A DNA stretch of 64,000 nucleotides from Membranipora membranacea (GCA_914767715.1 OU612066.1:8439001-8503000); one strand, 5' to 3'; shown: positions 50,401 to 63,357, numbered from the stretch's first letter. Notes: generated from the sequence alone by a model not told the origin. Translations and numbers: made by a program.

Positions 50401-53050
50401 TAAGTACTCTATGAATCTTTTGTTTTTTCTCTCTAAAATTGAAGTTGCGGTTGAGGTTTGTTGACCCCAAGGACTGAAGTCAATAAATTTATCTCTTTAG
50501 ACATGTTTGTCACAGTTCTCCTTTTGTTGTGGTGATATGAAGTCAACGGCCTAGAAATCAATACAATACTGCAGAAGTATACACAATGTGTCCTGCACTT
50601 AGGATACAATAGCTTAGCTGTGTAAAGTCATCATAATCGTGACAAAGTTGTAGCACCTCTCCTTCTTCTTCTTCTTCTCATAACAAGATCAAGAGGTTAC
50701 ATAGATATACATACAGAGCATCCTCTTATGAGTCAAAGTCTCCAGGGTGTCAAGTCATTGTTTTTGCCAACTTCACAGGCCTTATTCTGTATTGTGTAGG
50801 AAGTGTAATGCGTGGCTGATGAGATTTTTACGTACTGAGCTGATACCAGCATCATTGCTCGATGGGTTTATTAGCTGCTTGATTGGATCTATTTATTAGA
50901 TTGAGCTGAAGTATAGTCTGTCGGTATACCAGATTTGTTTCTTATCTACCGCATTTGAGAGCAAGGTTAGCAGACATTTAAGCAACCAGAGGTAGGTGAG
51001 AAAGTTGTTTAACAACTGTGCCGAAAGGTAGATCAATTTTCAAGATGCAAAAGGTTTGGTAGCGTTTCGGTTGCATATCCTAGAAATTAACTTGATCTAT
51101 AGACACAATCTGACATTACACTGAAAACCCTCATGCATCTTGTGCCTGGTGATTTTGGCAAAGTGCATTCGATAAGGCTAGGCTAGGCCAGGCCAGGCCA
51201 GGCCAGGCCAGGCCAGGCCAGGCCACACTAGTAAAAAAGCTGTTATTGCGTTATTTACTGCTTGGTTAATCTTAGACCATAAGACCAAATTTACCAATAC
51301 CATATTCCACAATCCTCGATATAATAGATAGACTGAATAACGTAACATGACTATTTCAAATTAGAGAGAGACTAAACTACTCATTTACTATTACTTCAAT
51401 CACCTTCAATTTAATTAGAGCATTTTGAATAATTGCCTAATTTCTGATTATGATTCACGTATTAGGATAAATGAAAATCTTATGATTACCATCATCGTCT
51501 TAGTGCACAGTTATTACTAATAATAGCCTGCACACTCGGGTGTTTGTGTTGATAGGCGCTTCAACACTTAGATTCAAAATAAACTAGAATAACAGTAAGC
51601 ATGTATCAAAGTTCTTTGAGATCAAAACAATGTCATATCAAGATTTGCACTTGTGTTCTTGAACATGGCCAGCTGCGAAGATTTCCGTTGGATTCAATCT
51701 TCATGACTAATGTTGTAGGGTTCACCATATATATATATATATGCTAGGCATGGTTTGAATTGTGTCAGTACTGGCCAGTACTGAGTACTGGCATGAAATG
51801 TTAGTGACAAAATCTAGTGACTAGAGTACTGTCACTTACACTAACAATTACATCTCATATCTCTGTACCATTATTCAAGTTTTCATAATAGGGTGGTAAA
51901 AGTTAGAATCTATTTTTCTAATGACAAGGGGAAAAGGTTGAGTCCTATTTTTTAGAGACACAACATGAACAATTTTTGATCTCCGGCAGAGGGATTGGTC
52001 AGTACTGCCACCAAGTAATTCCACTTCTAACACTGTTGCCAAGACAGGCTATTATGTAATTGCTTCTGGAAAGGGATTCAGGGGTTGTTGATAGCCTGGG
52101 CAGCCACCCGACGGCCTGCCCAGGCTAGGTTGTTGATATGTTAATTTGTTTATTGAGAAGATAAGAAAATAAGATTAATATCCTACAACAATCAGCATTC
52201 TAGCTGCAAAACCATAACATTATCAACTAAACAGACAAATTAATACTATACTGGGGGCAAAGATTGCTGGGGGTAAATTTTTTGTAGCCCCAATGTGTAA
52301 CACAAAGCAGTCAAAGGGTCCACGAAACCAAGTGTTGGTATTTGTTTGTAAAGAAGGTTAGATTAGATAGTGCTTCATTTCTTGACTTTTATTTGCTGCG
52401 AGAACACTTGTAAAATAAGATCGTTTATTGTTTTTACATGGTCTCATCAATAATTTCACAACACTTATTCAGAAACAGAAAAGCTAACATATTAAATATT
52501 GTTATCTATGTTTTAGAATACTCCAGTTTCAAAGATGAAGTTACAGAAGGTAGGAAGACAGCCAAGAGATCTGCCAGAAATCAGCTCTAACAAGCTTGTC
52601 CTCTGTCTGTCCGAGTCTTTCCAGTCATCTGGTATAATCGTCCGCTGGGATTACTACAGAAAAGAATCTATAGTTCCAGTGTATGTCAGCGTGTGGCGTC
52701 TTCAGGAAGGCAACAAGTATCAACTCATCGACTATAACGAACTTACTCCTGGAGTCATAGACTTCCAGACGGCAGAAATTGACGATGATGAGCAAATCGA
52801 AGTTCAATCTGGGGACATAATAGGAGTTTTCTACTCCAAATACAGCATAACCGGTGCCGTTGCCATGGCAACTGACACACAGGAATTGAGCAAAGATGAC
52901 AATGGTAATTTTCACCGAGTAGCCGAGGTTGATGTATTCGAGGAGGATTTGTCTCCTGGTGATGTTGTGGATCTGGATGAAGTATCTCACAAAGTATGGA
53001 ATGTCGCTCTTGCCTTACAAGCCAACATCAAAGTTGCAGACAAAGTCTAA
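47430..53050 (+). CDS. Probable secreted protein with a beta-sandwich-like domain
   Basis: The solid part is the last exon, 52517-53050, with a clear acceptor and 177 codons to TAA. Upstream exons 47800-47885 and 47430-47553 are tentative but agree in phase (1 then 0), giving 744 bases, 247 residues plus stop. The proposed start gives MKHSLLSLLMAIMAV, a plausible short signal peptide, and exon 2 adds a CIC motif. The domain has alternating strands with motifs I recall from uncharacterised proteins of sponges, corals and molluscs: a W-x-YYR strand, VYVSVWR, then QSGDIIGVFY. That memory is not backed by a search. No catalytic residues stand out; adhesion or sugar binding would be a guess. The intron before the last exon is about 4.6 kb, the longest in the window, so the true first exons may differ. 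Confidence 0.6.
49354..49451. repeat. Near-perfect hairpin with arms of about 44 bases
   Basis: Arms 49354-49397 and 49406-49451 pair almost completely, with a few mismatches, around an 8-base G-rich loop. Shape and size fit either a miniature inverted-repeat element or a small-RNA precursor. Confidence 0.7.
49921..50080. repeat. Two tandem copies of an 80-base unit
   Basis: 49921-50000 and 50001-50080 align without gaps, with about a dozen substitutions. Each contains TGTCTAGACTGAGT and ends in GTGAGACGGGTGATAAATCT. Possible decayed minisatellite. Confidence 0.8.
51176..51225. repeat. GGCCA pentanucleotide array
   Basis: Eight uninterrupted copies of GGCCA (51186-51225) preceded by degenerate GGCTA units. 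It is strikingly GC-rich against its AT-rich surroundings. Confidence 0.9.
52092..52127. repeat. Short TA-flanked hairpin
   Basis: TAGCCTGGGCAG at 52092-52103 and its exact reverse complement at 52116-52127 flank a 12-base loop. It shares the TAGCCTG end with the inverted repeat in the rhodanese intron. Confidence 0.65.
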
Positions 53051-54244
53051 GTGGTGACTCCTGATAGTATATGAATCATCCGTGAGCGGCAAGCAAGCTG
53101 TAGGGCTCAAAATATTAAATTCATCTATCTGTTATTTTTATCTTTTTATTTGACTGTTATAAGTAACATCCCATATTCGCTTTCTTGGCTTCATCATTAC
53201 TGGATGTCCTCGCCATAGGCAATGTTTTCAGATAGACCTTGCCAACTCAGAAGAACCTGTACTTGTATTTCCTGTTGCACCATGGTAGGGCTCCAGAGAT
53301 GCCAAAATAATCAAGTCAATGTATATATTTATCCACCACCATTGTAATGGCCATAATGTAACTTGCTGGTGGCAATAATGTGAATTCCATCAACTTTTTT
53401 CTCCAGATTGAATGCGTAAATACTTGTTTTGGTTGTGTTTATAGACCATCATTAGATCAGCATCTTAATTTGTTGTCTCAATCAATCGTTATTATCAGTC
53501 ATACAATGCCTTTTTATCACTTTTAGCCATCTTTTAGCTGAAAGTAGCTTTTAGCCTGACGCTTTTTTATCAAATAAATCTCTACCATAAACTAAGCAGT
53601 TGATATGTTGTGTCACGGAAAGTTTGTACATGTATGATATCAAGGGGTAACAGCTCCTTGCTGATTTTCTGATATTGGGTTGTTCAACTCAATTGTGTAC
53701 GTGAGAACAGTGATGTATGTTTATTTTGAATATGATGAGGCCATGGACATAGTCTGCCTAAGGTTAGGATCGCGCAAAGTAGTGCTCCTCCAAGTATCAG
53801 AATCAATACCTTGCAAAACTGTAGCCATCACGTATGTTGAGCAACAAAAACATAATATAAAACATTTTTTGGCATCATGAATCTTGATGACTGATAAAAG
53901 CTATTTGAGTAAAAAAACAAAACAAATCACATTCTAAGCTACATGATAGAAAGAATAAAAAGTACCAAAATAAAATATATGATAGAGAAATAAGATTCAT
54001 ACTATATTCTACCCTAAGCTGGTTATTTATAATCTCAAACTAGCAAATAGACGGACAATCTTATGTATATGAACCTCGAAATGAGCAATTTATGTTGCAC
54101 ATATAATACCTTATGCGTCGCTATGTGTTGAAAAACTAATCAAAAAATTTCACACACAGCTGAAAAGAATCATGTTGGATGTTATGGATATAATAGGTCA
54201 GTCACCTCTTTTAGCTGCTTATCGATATATTATAATATCTTATA
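53051..54244. other. Intergenic region between convergent genes
   Basis: The plus-strand gene ends at 53050 and the minus-strand E-Syt stop is at 54245, so about 1.2 kb holds both 3' UTRs. An AATAAA on the plus strand at 53573-53578 may end the first transcript. No exon seen. Confidence 0.5.
53573..53578 (+). terminator. Candidate polyadenylation signal
   Basis: Canonical AATAAA about 520 bases after the stop of the plus-strand beta-domain gene, the first clear one downstream. Not otherwise supported. Confidence 0.4.
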
Positions 54245-57200
54245 TTAGTCCTTTTCATCAGGTTTATACAGTGGGTACCTGGAAAAGGAAACATGATCTG
54301 AAATCAACCGTTTGTGCAGGAAGTGCAAGCCCTTGGGAGACCAACAATTCATATTACTGCAGATTTTGTTTCTTGCATGCAATGATTGACGCTCTAGTAG
54401 TGAATCTATTTGTAGTGAATTAATTGAATTTAGCATCCATATTTACTGACCAATGCTTATAGCTTTATTGCCTTTGGAGACACTCCAATTTTATTTAGAG
54501 TTGCATGCCCATTGACAAAAAGGGGACAACTCAAACTAATTGCTACCAATATTAGCGATTCAAGCTTGTACCAGGGAGGGAGGGATATATATATAATCCT
54601 CCCACCCTCCCTGTTTGTACTAACATAATAATATTAGTAATTTAGTCTCAGAATGTCAAATACGAATGAATATACTGATGATATCTGTCTAACCAAGGAA
54701 TTCTCCGACTCCTTGTAATGACTCACCATTTTGTTTCAGGTTTGCCAATGTTTACATTAGCTAGTGTGAGGCTGTAAGCTGCAATCTCTACTTTGCTGTA
54801 AAAGCTTTCGTAATTTTTCACTTTCAGCTCGAGAGATTTTGAAGGGAGCTCGTAGGGCTCTACCGAAAATTCAAATCTACAAATACAATGAGATGGTAAA
54901 TAATAATGATAAACATTACTCCTGTCTTTCATTTAAATTGATGACGTGACCTACAACATGTCGATGAATCTTGATTCTCAATCACAAATTATAATATAAC
55001 AGTTGACTGTCGAAATTTGGATGGAAGTACTGTACAGACAACATTTCAGAAATAACGATGCAGATGCTAATAAAAAGTGAAAAAAAATCAATGCTCCATA
55101 TCCATGTAATGGGAAGTGGCCAAAGACTTCTTTTACATACGTTTCATTAAAGACCGGATAGAATGTATCTTTGATAGTGTCAGTTTTCTCTTTGTTATGA
55201 GATCTGTCTGATGGAGAAAGTTGTAACTTGATATAAGAGCTCGGTGCTTCCTCATCTTCTACTGCTCTGTTCAACTCTCTGTGAAAATTAACATAAAATG
55301 TTATAGTTTAGTTTATTGAAGATTAAGGGTAGGTCACTCTTTGTAAGAAGCTGCAATTTTGCCAACAATATTACCAACTTCAAAAGATCTATAAGCTTTC
55401 ACTTTTTGGCACTGTCGGAGCATTCAGGATGTTTACCTAGGAGGTGATCAGGTCATCAAATAAGCACACACACATGGGTGCTGTTTTTTTGCAATGATTA
55501 AGGTATATTGATCTAACCGTGACAAGGTATGTATGTGAAAGAGGCATATACGCTGTTAACAACCAACCTGCATCTATGTACGATGACAGTCAGTTTGCTT
55601 GATGATTGTTTATATCCGACAGTTAACTCGATAGCTCCGACTTCGTTGTCACCTGTTCCCACCGTACTTGATTTTCTTTCAGTGTCACTGAAATTAATTT
55701 AAAAAGAAGCTTATGAAGCCCAAAACTATGACAGGAAAATAGAAACAAACAATTGAGAACCAAACTGTTTGGCAATTCTCGTGTGCTGCAGTAAAGATTA
55801 ACTATCATAAATGGACCACTCTTAGTTTTGACCTTGACAGCACCTGCATTTGCTTGACAGTACGTTATACACGCTGATATGAACATGACTCGTTACACTC
55901 GAATTATCTGCACCCTCAATCACTGGTATTTAATTTACTTTGATCATTTAATGTGAAATAACAAATACCCTAGTGGAGTATATATTAGCTGAAGCTGAGT
56001 TAGCTAGTTTGGAGGTGACTTAATGTTAGCTAGTTTGGAGGTAGTTTATATTGTCTAATGAGGTTGGGTAAATCTAAGCTAGGCATAAATTTTGATACTT
56101 AAAGCATGTGCAAAAACTTTCTCCTCTTGCAAGTACTTAACTCCTCTGAGATGTGTGATAGCTACTTGTATAAAACAGGTACGGTAGTCAATAACTAACA
56201 ATCGCTAACTCACATTGTAGGCTTTGTGATGCTGTCAGGTTTTCTTTTTCTTATTTCCATCCCATCGTGAGCCACAGTCTTTTCGTTGTTGTTGTTGTTG
56301 TTGTTGTTTATTGGTGCAGCACTTTGGGCAACAGATGTATCAATCTCAGGGACGATTATCTCCTCCCCGATGGTTGGAGCAGGAACAACTATCGGATTGT
56401 CAGTAGAGGATGTTACTTCATCCTCGACCTCAGCAGCATCTGGTGTCTCACTTCCTGGCATCAACAACATCTGTCAATGAACAGAAAGTGAAAGTAAAAA
56501 GCACTTTATCCTAAATGTTCAAAGGATAATTAGGATTAAATTTCTATTCCGATCACCAAGCATTTCGCACAGGGCCATCTAAAATTTCAAGGATCTTGCA
56601 CAGACAGTACAAAATGTACAATGATAGAAGATCCATAGTTGGGCCTTTGTATGTATTGTGGGCATGCATTGCTTTGGCTCAATTTGACCTCTATGTAACT
56701 TTTGGTCTATGTTTGAAGGTTGGCCTCCACTCCCGTCACAGATAACCAGGCTGACCATAGCATTATAGCAAATAAAAACAAATAAGCATGTAAAAAATGC
56801 AACAAACCTTGAGAGATAGTCTTAAAAGTATTTCACTGTGACCCGCGCCTCCAGTGAGAGGAAATGGCTGATCCAAAGTCATATCTTTAGCAGCCAGACA
56901 GCGTGTCAGAGGTATGCTGACAGAGCCATAGACGTCGTCTTCTGACTTAGCATCACATATCTACAGAGGAAACGATATATAGTGATACACTTAAAAATAA
57001 TGTTTTATTATATTACATAAATAATATCATTAAGTCCATGAATATAGCTTATTATGTAAGGTTGGTTATAGAATGGATCTGGGTGTAGGAATGGGAATGG
57101 GAATGAGTATGGCATTAGATATCATTGAAGCTACAAAAACCCAACTTTTTTTATAAGGGTGGAAGAGGCAGCGGTGGAGGCAGATGATCACCTGTATTTT

Positions 57201-60200
57201 AAGCGTTTCCAGATCAACATTTCGAACAAGGAAGTGAAAATTCTCCTGAAATGTTGGATTCGGGGTGTTCAGGATATTTCCAGTTATCTTCTCGTTCACT
57301 CCAAGAAGCAGTTTGACGTAACTGGATGGGTCTTTCTCACTTCCACTATCCATTGGCTGAAATGACAAAAAGTTATGTGAAAGAATCTGGATTTGTCTTC
57401 TTTTTATCAATGTATGGATATGTCCCAATTAGCACATAGATTGGATAATTATTATATAAAAGCACAACAAGTATGCCTGATGATGCTGTAACAAAACAAT
57501 AGAGAAAAATAAAATCAATGATAGGGAATTCTATAAAATGCAGCAAACAGAGAAACGACAGTGTTACAAATGCAAAATCATTATGATGTCGACCACATAC
57601 ATGTATAGGGTACCTAAAACACAAAGAACACACTGTAACACACAAAATCATGCAAAAACAGATGCTGTCTCATGCCTCATCACCTTGATGGACTTCCTCT
57701 TCCTTTTATCCCTCTATATTCATGAAAGAAGAGTGGAAAGTTAACAAACCAATCAAATTAAAAGAATATCGCAGATAAGCCTCTGCTATAAATAAGTCCT
57801 GTCTCCTGATCAAAGATATCAAAAGTGTCTGTACAGATGAATGTTTATCTGGTTGTTGATTTGCAAATTTTTTTATAGGTCTTATTCAAATCCCTATTTT
57901 GTTCAATATTAAAGTGTCTTACAGTTAGGTCTTTGGCGCGGTCGACATAGACTGAGAGCACAGCTGCTGGTATCGGTTTGTGGTAAGAGACGCTCTGCCT
58001 TACTGCCTGTGGAAGGGGTTCTATTTTCTCGGAGGTGAGGCTGTACCACGCACACATGAAATGTACCGAGCCCTGATCATCGCTCAACTTCTTCCACTGG
58101 GAATATAGAGCAATAATTTTCATCACAAAGTATGTTATAAAAAAAAACTAATGTTTAGATACAGAGTAAATAGGATCAATTTAGGCCCTCTCAAATCGTT
58201 ATCTGATCTTTCCTTGCAAAAGGAACAAGCACAGTCAGACTTTTTGTTTTGGAATTGTATACTTTCTGATGAAACATATTATCAGACATGTATTCACTGG
58301 TAGAGCTACATTCTCACTATGTTCAATTATTGCACAATCACTGGCAATGAGACCACAAATCCTGAGACTATTTAAATTCGGTGTGGCATTTGGAGATCAA
58401 CTCACCATTTTTATAGAACCAGCTTTCACAATAGAATTGAGTGGAATCGGTACCCTGTAAATTGCAATGGAGAAGAATCAGCATCAACAGGTGGCATGGC
58501 AGCAAAATTATTAGCTTTTTACCAGAGTATAGCTGGGATATGGTTGGAGATAATTCAAAGCAAGCGCTGTATCATGAGGTTAGGAGGTTTAAGCTCAAAT
58601 ATTTTGCAGAGCCAAAATTGGATGAGAAGAATAGTGTGCATTTATTCTTTTTCATATGATCTATACAATTATTTGAAGTGGTGCGATCTAAATGTCCTTG
58701 GTATACGACCCAAAGGCTAAAGAATGTCCACTGATCGGCACATATTTGTATGTTGTTACAACATGCATGATCAAGAAGGTCTTGGTTCAGCGGCAGAGAA
58801 GCTTGGCTGCTTTGAGAGCGTACATACCAACTATGAAAGTGATGGTGAAAATGGAAATAATATTTTAGATAGGTAGGTATTGAAAGTGAATACTTGATAG
58901 GGCGTAACGCTCATGCACGACTTCAGGATCAAACTACCTCAGATATGGCATTGAGTTTGTATTTACAGGTACTCCTTGGAAGTTAGAACTTCCAGAATAC
59001 ATAAAAAGAAGCCCATACAGAGAAAGAGTAATGTTAGTGAAATAGGTGGGACTGAAACTCTGGGACACGAGTGAGAAACAAAACAAATAGTGAAGCTCCT
59101 ATCTAGTGTTAGTTTACAAATAATATGATATTATCATCTAAACCATGCATGCCCAACCTTTTCTTGGATTTGGCCACGTTTTTTTGGCTTCATACCATTT
59201 GGCCGAACCAAGTTCATGGAGCAAATGAAGTCATAATAATGATTAGTAAGCAGGGCTGTATCCATGGGTTTCGATGTGGTAGGACCAGACGGGGAGGGTG
59301 CGGGAGGGGCGCTTTCAAGGAGGTAGGTACCATATCTTGAATTACCTGCTCAACAGTCAGTAAAATATGTGATATTGTTATATTGTCCATGAATTGATTG
59401 AATAATCGTTTTTGTGTGAGCAGTTCAAAAATCTGATTCTATCGACCACCAATATAGAACATGAAATGTACCTAGGCTTTTTGTTCAATTTTGGCCCAAA
59501 TCTATGTTTTGAGGCGAGCCATGGCGCAGAAGGATATTCAGTCTGAGACGTATTGATGAACTATAAAACTCATGACAAGCAGAAATTTGCCATTATAAAA
59601 CAACTGCATCAGTGCTATTGCTTCACAATCCCTATGTATAACACAAGGGGCAACTGCTGTTGGCACACATAAATATAGTCAATGTGTATTCATAACTCTT
59701 ATGGCAATTTTAGGATTTTTTAAAAAATTGACCTCATGAAAAAGTGATAGGGCCACGCCCCTGCCCCGACCTAAAAATACACCACTATAAGTAAGGTAAG
59801 GTAAGTGAAGTGGGCATTCCCATTTATTAGCATTAATTTGACTTTTCAATGTGTGATAACTGGACTTAACGATATGACAGAATACTGAAGACCATGTGCA
59901 CCTTATGGAATTTCCTTCATATTTTTTTTTGAACAAGATGTGAAAATGTGTCTCAACTTTTTTCTGTGGTAAGAATGCATTTGGCAGAACAAAATGACCA
60001 ATTTGGCCGATTTGGCCGAGGTTGAGCATGGCTGATCTAAACCACTATATAATATGATTAAAACACTCAAAAGGATTAGAAATATGACTCGGGAACTCAA
60101 ACATAATTTAGAAAGGATACATACATCAAATCCTGGCTGTAACAACAGATAGATGTTATGAGGCGATAGAGACACCTATGAGAAATTAATATCCTCAACA

Positions 60201-63200
60201 AGGTACCTGCCTATTGTTAGTAGCGGTCTGATGGTAAATTAGTTACATATGAAATGAGTGAGCAGTTTATATATATGGCTGCAAGAGATGTGTGGCACCT
60301 AGATACAGTCCGAAATCTATTGCCTTGAAAGCAAAGCTGTTACACTTATGTACCTGTATATAAGCGATACAGCATTGTAACTAGGATTTTCTAACCTAGT
60401 GGCAACATAATAACTTTGAGGTGGGAGTGTGAAAGTCAAAAATACTATGTTGTGGTGTTGGTCAGTTATTGAAAGATCAGTCAGTGAGGTTCTTCAGTAA
60501 TTTTCGAAACAATAAATGAAGAATTATATGAAAGACATGCAGTTACAGTGTGTCCTATTCTGATGGTCATGCTGTTATGCTCACGATAAAATAAGGATGT
60601 ATGATACAGAATCTAGGCAGAACAACTCCTCATTCCCAAACCAAGTTTCTTTGAAGCATTGTTAGAAGGACCAAGCATAAGGCCATTTATGCATGTCACA
60701 TGTTAGCATCTGAATGTAATTTTTAGTAGTTAAGTGCACACAAAGTAAAATGGATAGGATTCGATACAGTGGATAACGATAAACAACAGGTATCAACAAA
60801 GATACAATGTAAGGTTACATTTACCATGCTGTTTGAGCTGTAATAAAACACAAGCATCAGGATGTTCAGGGATATACAGATATCACAATGTCATTCTTAT
60901 TCATCAGCAGAATGGATACCTTACATTATTATCAAGTATTATTTTTTAAAGTTTTATAAAGTTGGACATCACAGGATTGGAGATTAGCTTGAGCACATGA
61001 ATTTCTGAGTGTTCTTTTTTGAATGACAGCCAAAAGTGTTTGAACCTTAGATCTGATAAACACTCATACATTTATCATGCCAACAGTCAATATTGCAGTA
61101 AGGAAATTTCGAAATTTTGTTTAACTTTTAGCCATGCGCCATTTGGAATTGTTGATGATACAGATTATGATAAAAGGTTAGATACTGAGGCTGTGTATTT
61201 ACTCACTCTCCAATGCGGTCATCCTTAGATGTTTCATCATCATCATACATTCTCAACTCCATGTTAATACCGTCAGTCTCTAACACTGTGAACTACATTA
61301 ATAAATGATGGTGGTTTTATTTAGAGTATTTCAACTAAAAAGATAGTCGTCCTCTCTTTGAGCAAATATCTCAATAAGAAGACAACTTTAAGTTCGGCTT
61401 CGTTTTAAAAACTGCCACGATTGGTTAGTTAAATGTTGGTTAGCCATTCATCTGCCATAGAGTTTCTCATGAGAAGGGACAACAAACACGTATGTCATCA
61501 AACGCAATTGAACACACAAAATGAGAGTTTGATTTCTTCTTTCAGATAATGCTAGTCAATACTGAACACATCAATGCATTGATAACTAACATTGTAAAAG
61601 CTATTGGTTATTGGTTATAGTTATTTCCAGCCATGAACATATTAATATTATATGTGTAAGATTCCAGCATAAAGTAGTGCAGTGATATCATATTTATATT
61701 TTACTTACATAGTGCACCTCATCCTCCCAGACTGGATCATGATTGTTCTTCACAGTCTCTGTTCTGAAAACTTCTGTCGAAACTATAAACAGAAGCATCA
61801 GGGTATTGGGGAAAATAACAACGCTTGAGGGATAGCTATGTGCTGCTGTGTTGTAAAGTTATCAAACATGGGATGCTTTTCTTACTCACATGAAGTGCAC
61901 AATTATGTCGACTTTCAAACTTAGCTCATTTACCTGCAGAATGGTATAAGTCGAAGAGTTAACCACAATATATGCAGAAAAATTCCTACCTGATATTTTG
62001 GCATAAGGATCTGACTTTGATGTGATGTCATGGCCTATCAAGTCTTTGGCTGCCAGCAACTTCATCATCAAAATACCCTACAATAAAAAACGCATATGAT
62101 TAAGAATTCCCCTGTCATATTATCCTCGTGATCATGATGTTTCTTATTTGAATACACACCAATCTTTTTCATTTCTTGGCCGATAACGAATTTCATGTTT
62201 ATGAGGTTATTACACATCGGTTATATAATAACTCTTTGTTATTACACCTGATAGGGACAAACAAATTTTTGATAAATATATTATAATACATGGTGGCTTT
62301 GAGAGTTACTGGCACATAAATGTAAGCTAACAACAATTTTGGGGCTTTCTGCTGCACTAGTTTTTATGATTTGGGCCAACAGGTTTTCTTGCCATTGTAG
62401 CAATTATGAAACCACATTGTTAAGCTAATTTCCTATTTATTTGGATATTAGCCAGCTTTAGTTGCCACAAGGGCGAAAATTTTCCTGATGGAGAACTCAA
62501 TGTGTTCTAAGTCAAGTTTGTTCGAACTGCATGCATTTTGAGCTGCTCTCATCCTACTGGTAAGCCGGTGTCTCCAGGGGGAACAATTCCAAATTCAGGC
62601 AGTTCGGATCAAACTGGTAAGTTAGATAGATATAAGATACCTTAGGCTCAATATATCGAAGCTGTTTGACATCTACTTTCTCACTGAATGAGAAGGAGAG
62701 CATATTAGGAAGTACCAGATAGTTGGATATCTGAGTTAGTATCACTTTATTCAGCAGATCATATAATCCTGGTACCTCTAACAGACTGGCTATGTCTGTC
62801 AAATCGAAATTCAGCATCTAATAAAACAGAAAACCAATTCCTTATTAAGGGGTATACATAATTGAGATAGATACGAGGGTCAGAATTCATCAAGATACAG
62901 CAAAACATTATAGAAGCTAGTCAATTAGATTGGTCCAACGGAGATAGTGATTGGGCTGAGTTGTTATGATAAGAGCTGTGATGAATCACATCAAGAGATA
63001 AGACAGCGATAAAATTTGCTAAGTTGACAAGCCTTGCTGCAACTTTTTATGCGATGATATCTTGAAGTGCCAATCGATTATAACACCTAATTGAACAAAG
63101 CAATCCATAATTGTGGTGATGTTTCTATAGTTCATGCTTACTGGGAGCCAATACAATCTCTCACTCGACCCAACCAAGGCCAACACAATGGTGAACTTAC

Positions 63201-63357
63201 CGGCTGCGTTAAAAAGTAAATCTGGATTCCCCCTAGGAAGGGTGGATGTTTAAGTAATGGTTTTAGCACGATTCGGAGGGTTCCTTTGAACTGCAGATCC
63301 TTCACGCCAGCTTCAAATCTTGAGATCTTTATCGAAACCGCTGCATGCCCAGCATAG
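54245..63357 (-). CDS. Extended synaptotagmin (E-Syt), 3' part: end of SMP and three C2 domains
   Basis: Fourteen exons: 63357-63201, 62817-62641, 62077-61990, 61782-61709, 61292-61207, 58454-58406, 58096-57923, 57356-57192, 56960-56808, 56470-56214, 55687-55568, 55278-55141, 54876-54727, 54278-54245. All phases agree; about 606 residues to TAA, and the 5' part lies beyond the window. The first two exons encode the second half of the SMP lipid-transfer domain (GTLRIVLKPLL, IQIYFL, DLTDIASLLEVPGL). C2A follows (GILMMKLLAAKDL, KSDPY, MYDDDETSKDDRIG, with Ca-binding acidic loops kept). C2B starts AVLSVYVDRAKDLT. An acidic linker with an Asn run precedes C2C (IELTVGYKQSSSKLTVIVHRC ... FYPVF). The last 11 codons complete KWYPLYKPDEKD. 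E-Syts tether the ER to the plasma membrane and move glycerolipids in response to Ca2+ (family knowledge). The final exon was chosen because it restores the conserved W-Y-x-L end of C2C in phase. Confidence 0.94.
54566..54624. repeat. Hairpin with purine/pyrimidine arms in an E-Syt intron
   Basis: GTACCAGGGAGGGAGGGA, a short TA-rich loop, then an imperfect reverse complement ending GTAC. It lies in the last E-Syt intron. Confidence 0.5.
56285..56307. repeat. GTT/AAC microsatellite coding an Asn run in E-Syt
   Basis: About eight trinucleotide repeats lie inside the linker exon 56470-56214 between C2B and C2C and translate to a poly-Asn run on the minus strand. The length is likely variable between individuals. 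Confidence 0.8.
59136..60042. mobile_element. Non-autonomous hAT-like element in an E-Syt intron
   Basis: Perfect 8-base direct repeats ATCTAAAC (59136-59143 and 60035-60042) flank an 891-base unit (59144-60034). The right end, read inward, starts CAGCCATGCTCAACC; the left end is CATGCATGCCCAACC, a 12/15 match, and both continue into GGCC-containing sequence. An 8-base duplication plus short TIRs of the CAG...CAACC type is characteristic of hAT elements. No transposase frame is visible. An internal segment with CAGGG termini (about 59250-59775) may be a nested insertion. It sits in the largest E-Syt intron (61206-58455). Confidence 0.75.

Larger units (their letters stand above)
47886..52516. 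other. Long intron or intergenic stretch rich in repeats
   Basis: It lies between the tentative second exon and the large last exon. It contains a near-perfect hairpin (49354-49451), an 80-base tandem duplication (49921-50080), a GGCCA array (51176-51225) and a short GCCTG hairpin (52092-52127). A smaller hairpin with arms around CCAAGAAGT lies at about 48031-48077. No supported exon on either strand. Confidence 0.45.

Noticed and set aside
59679-60029. 116-codon minus-strand frame
   Set aside because: It lies inside the hAT-like element and reads through its terminal repeat; it does not resemble a transposase.
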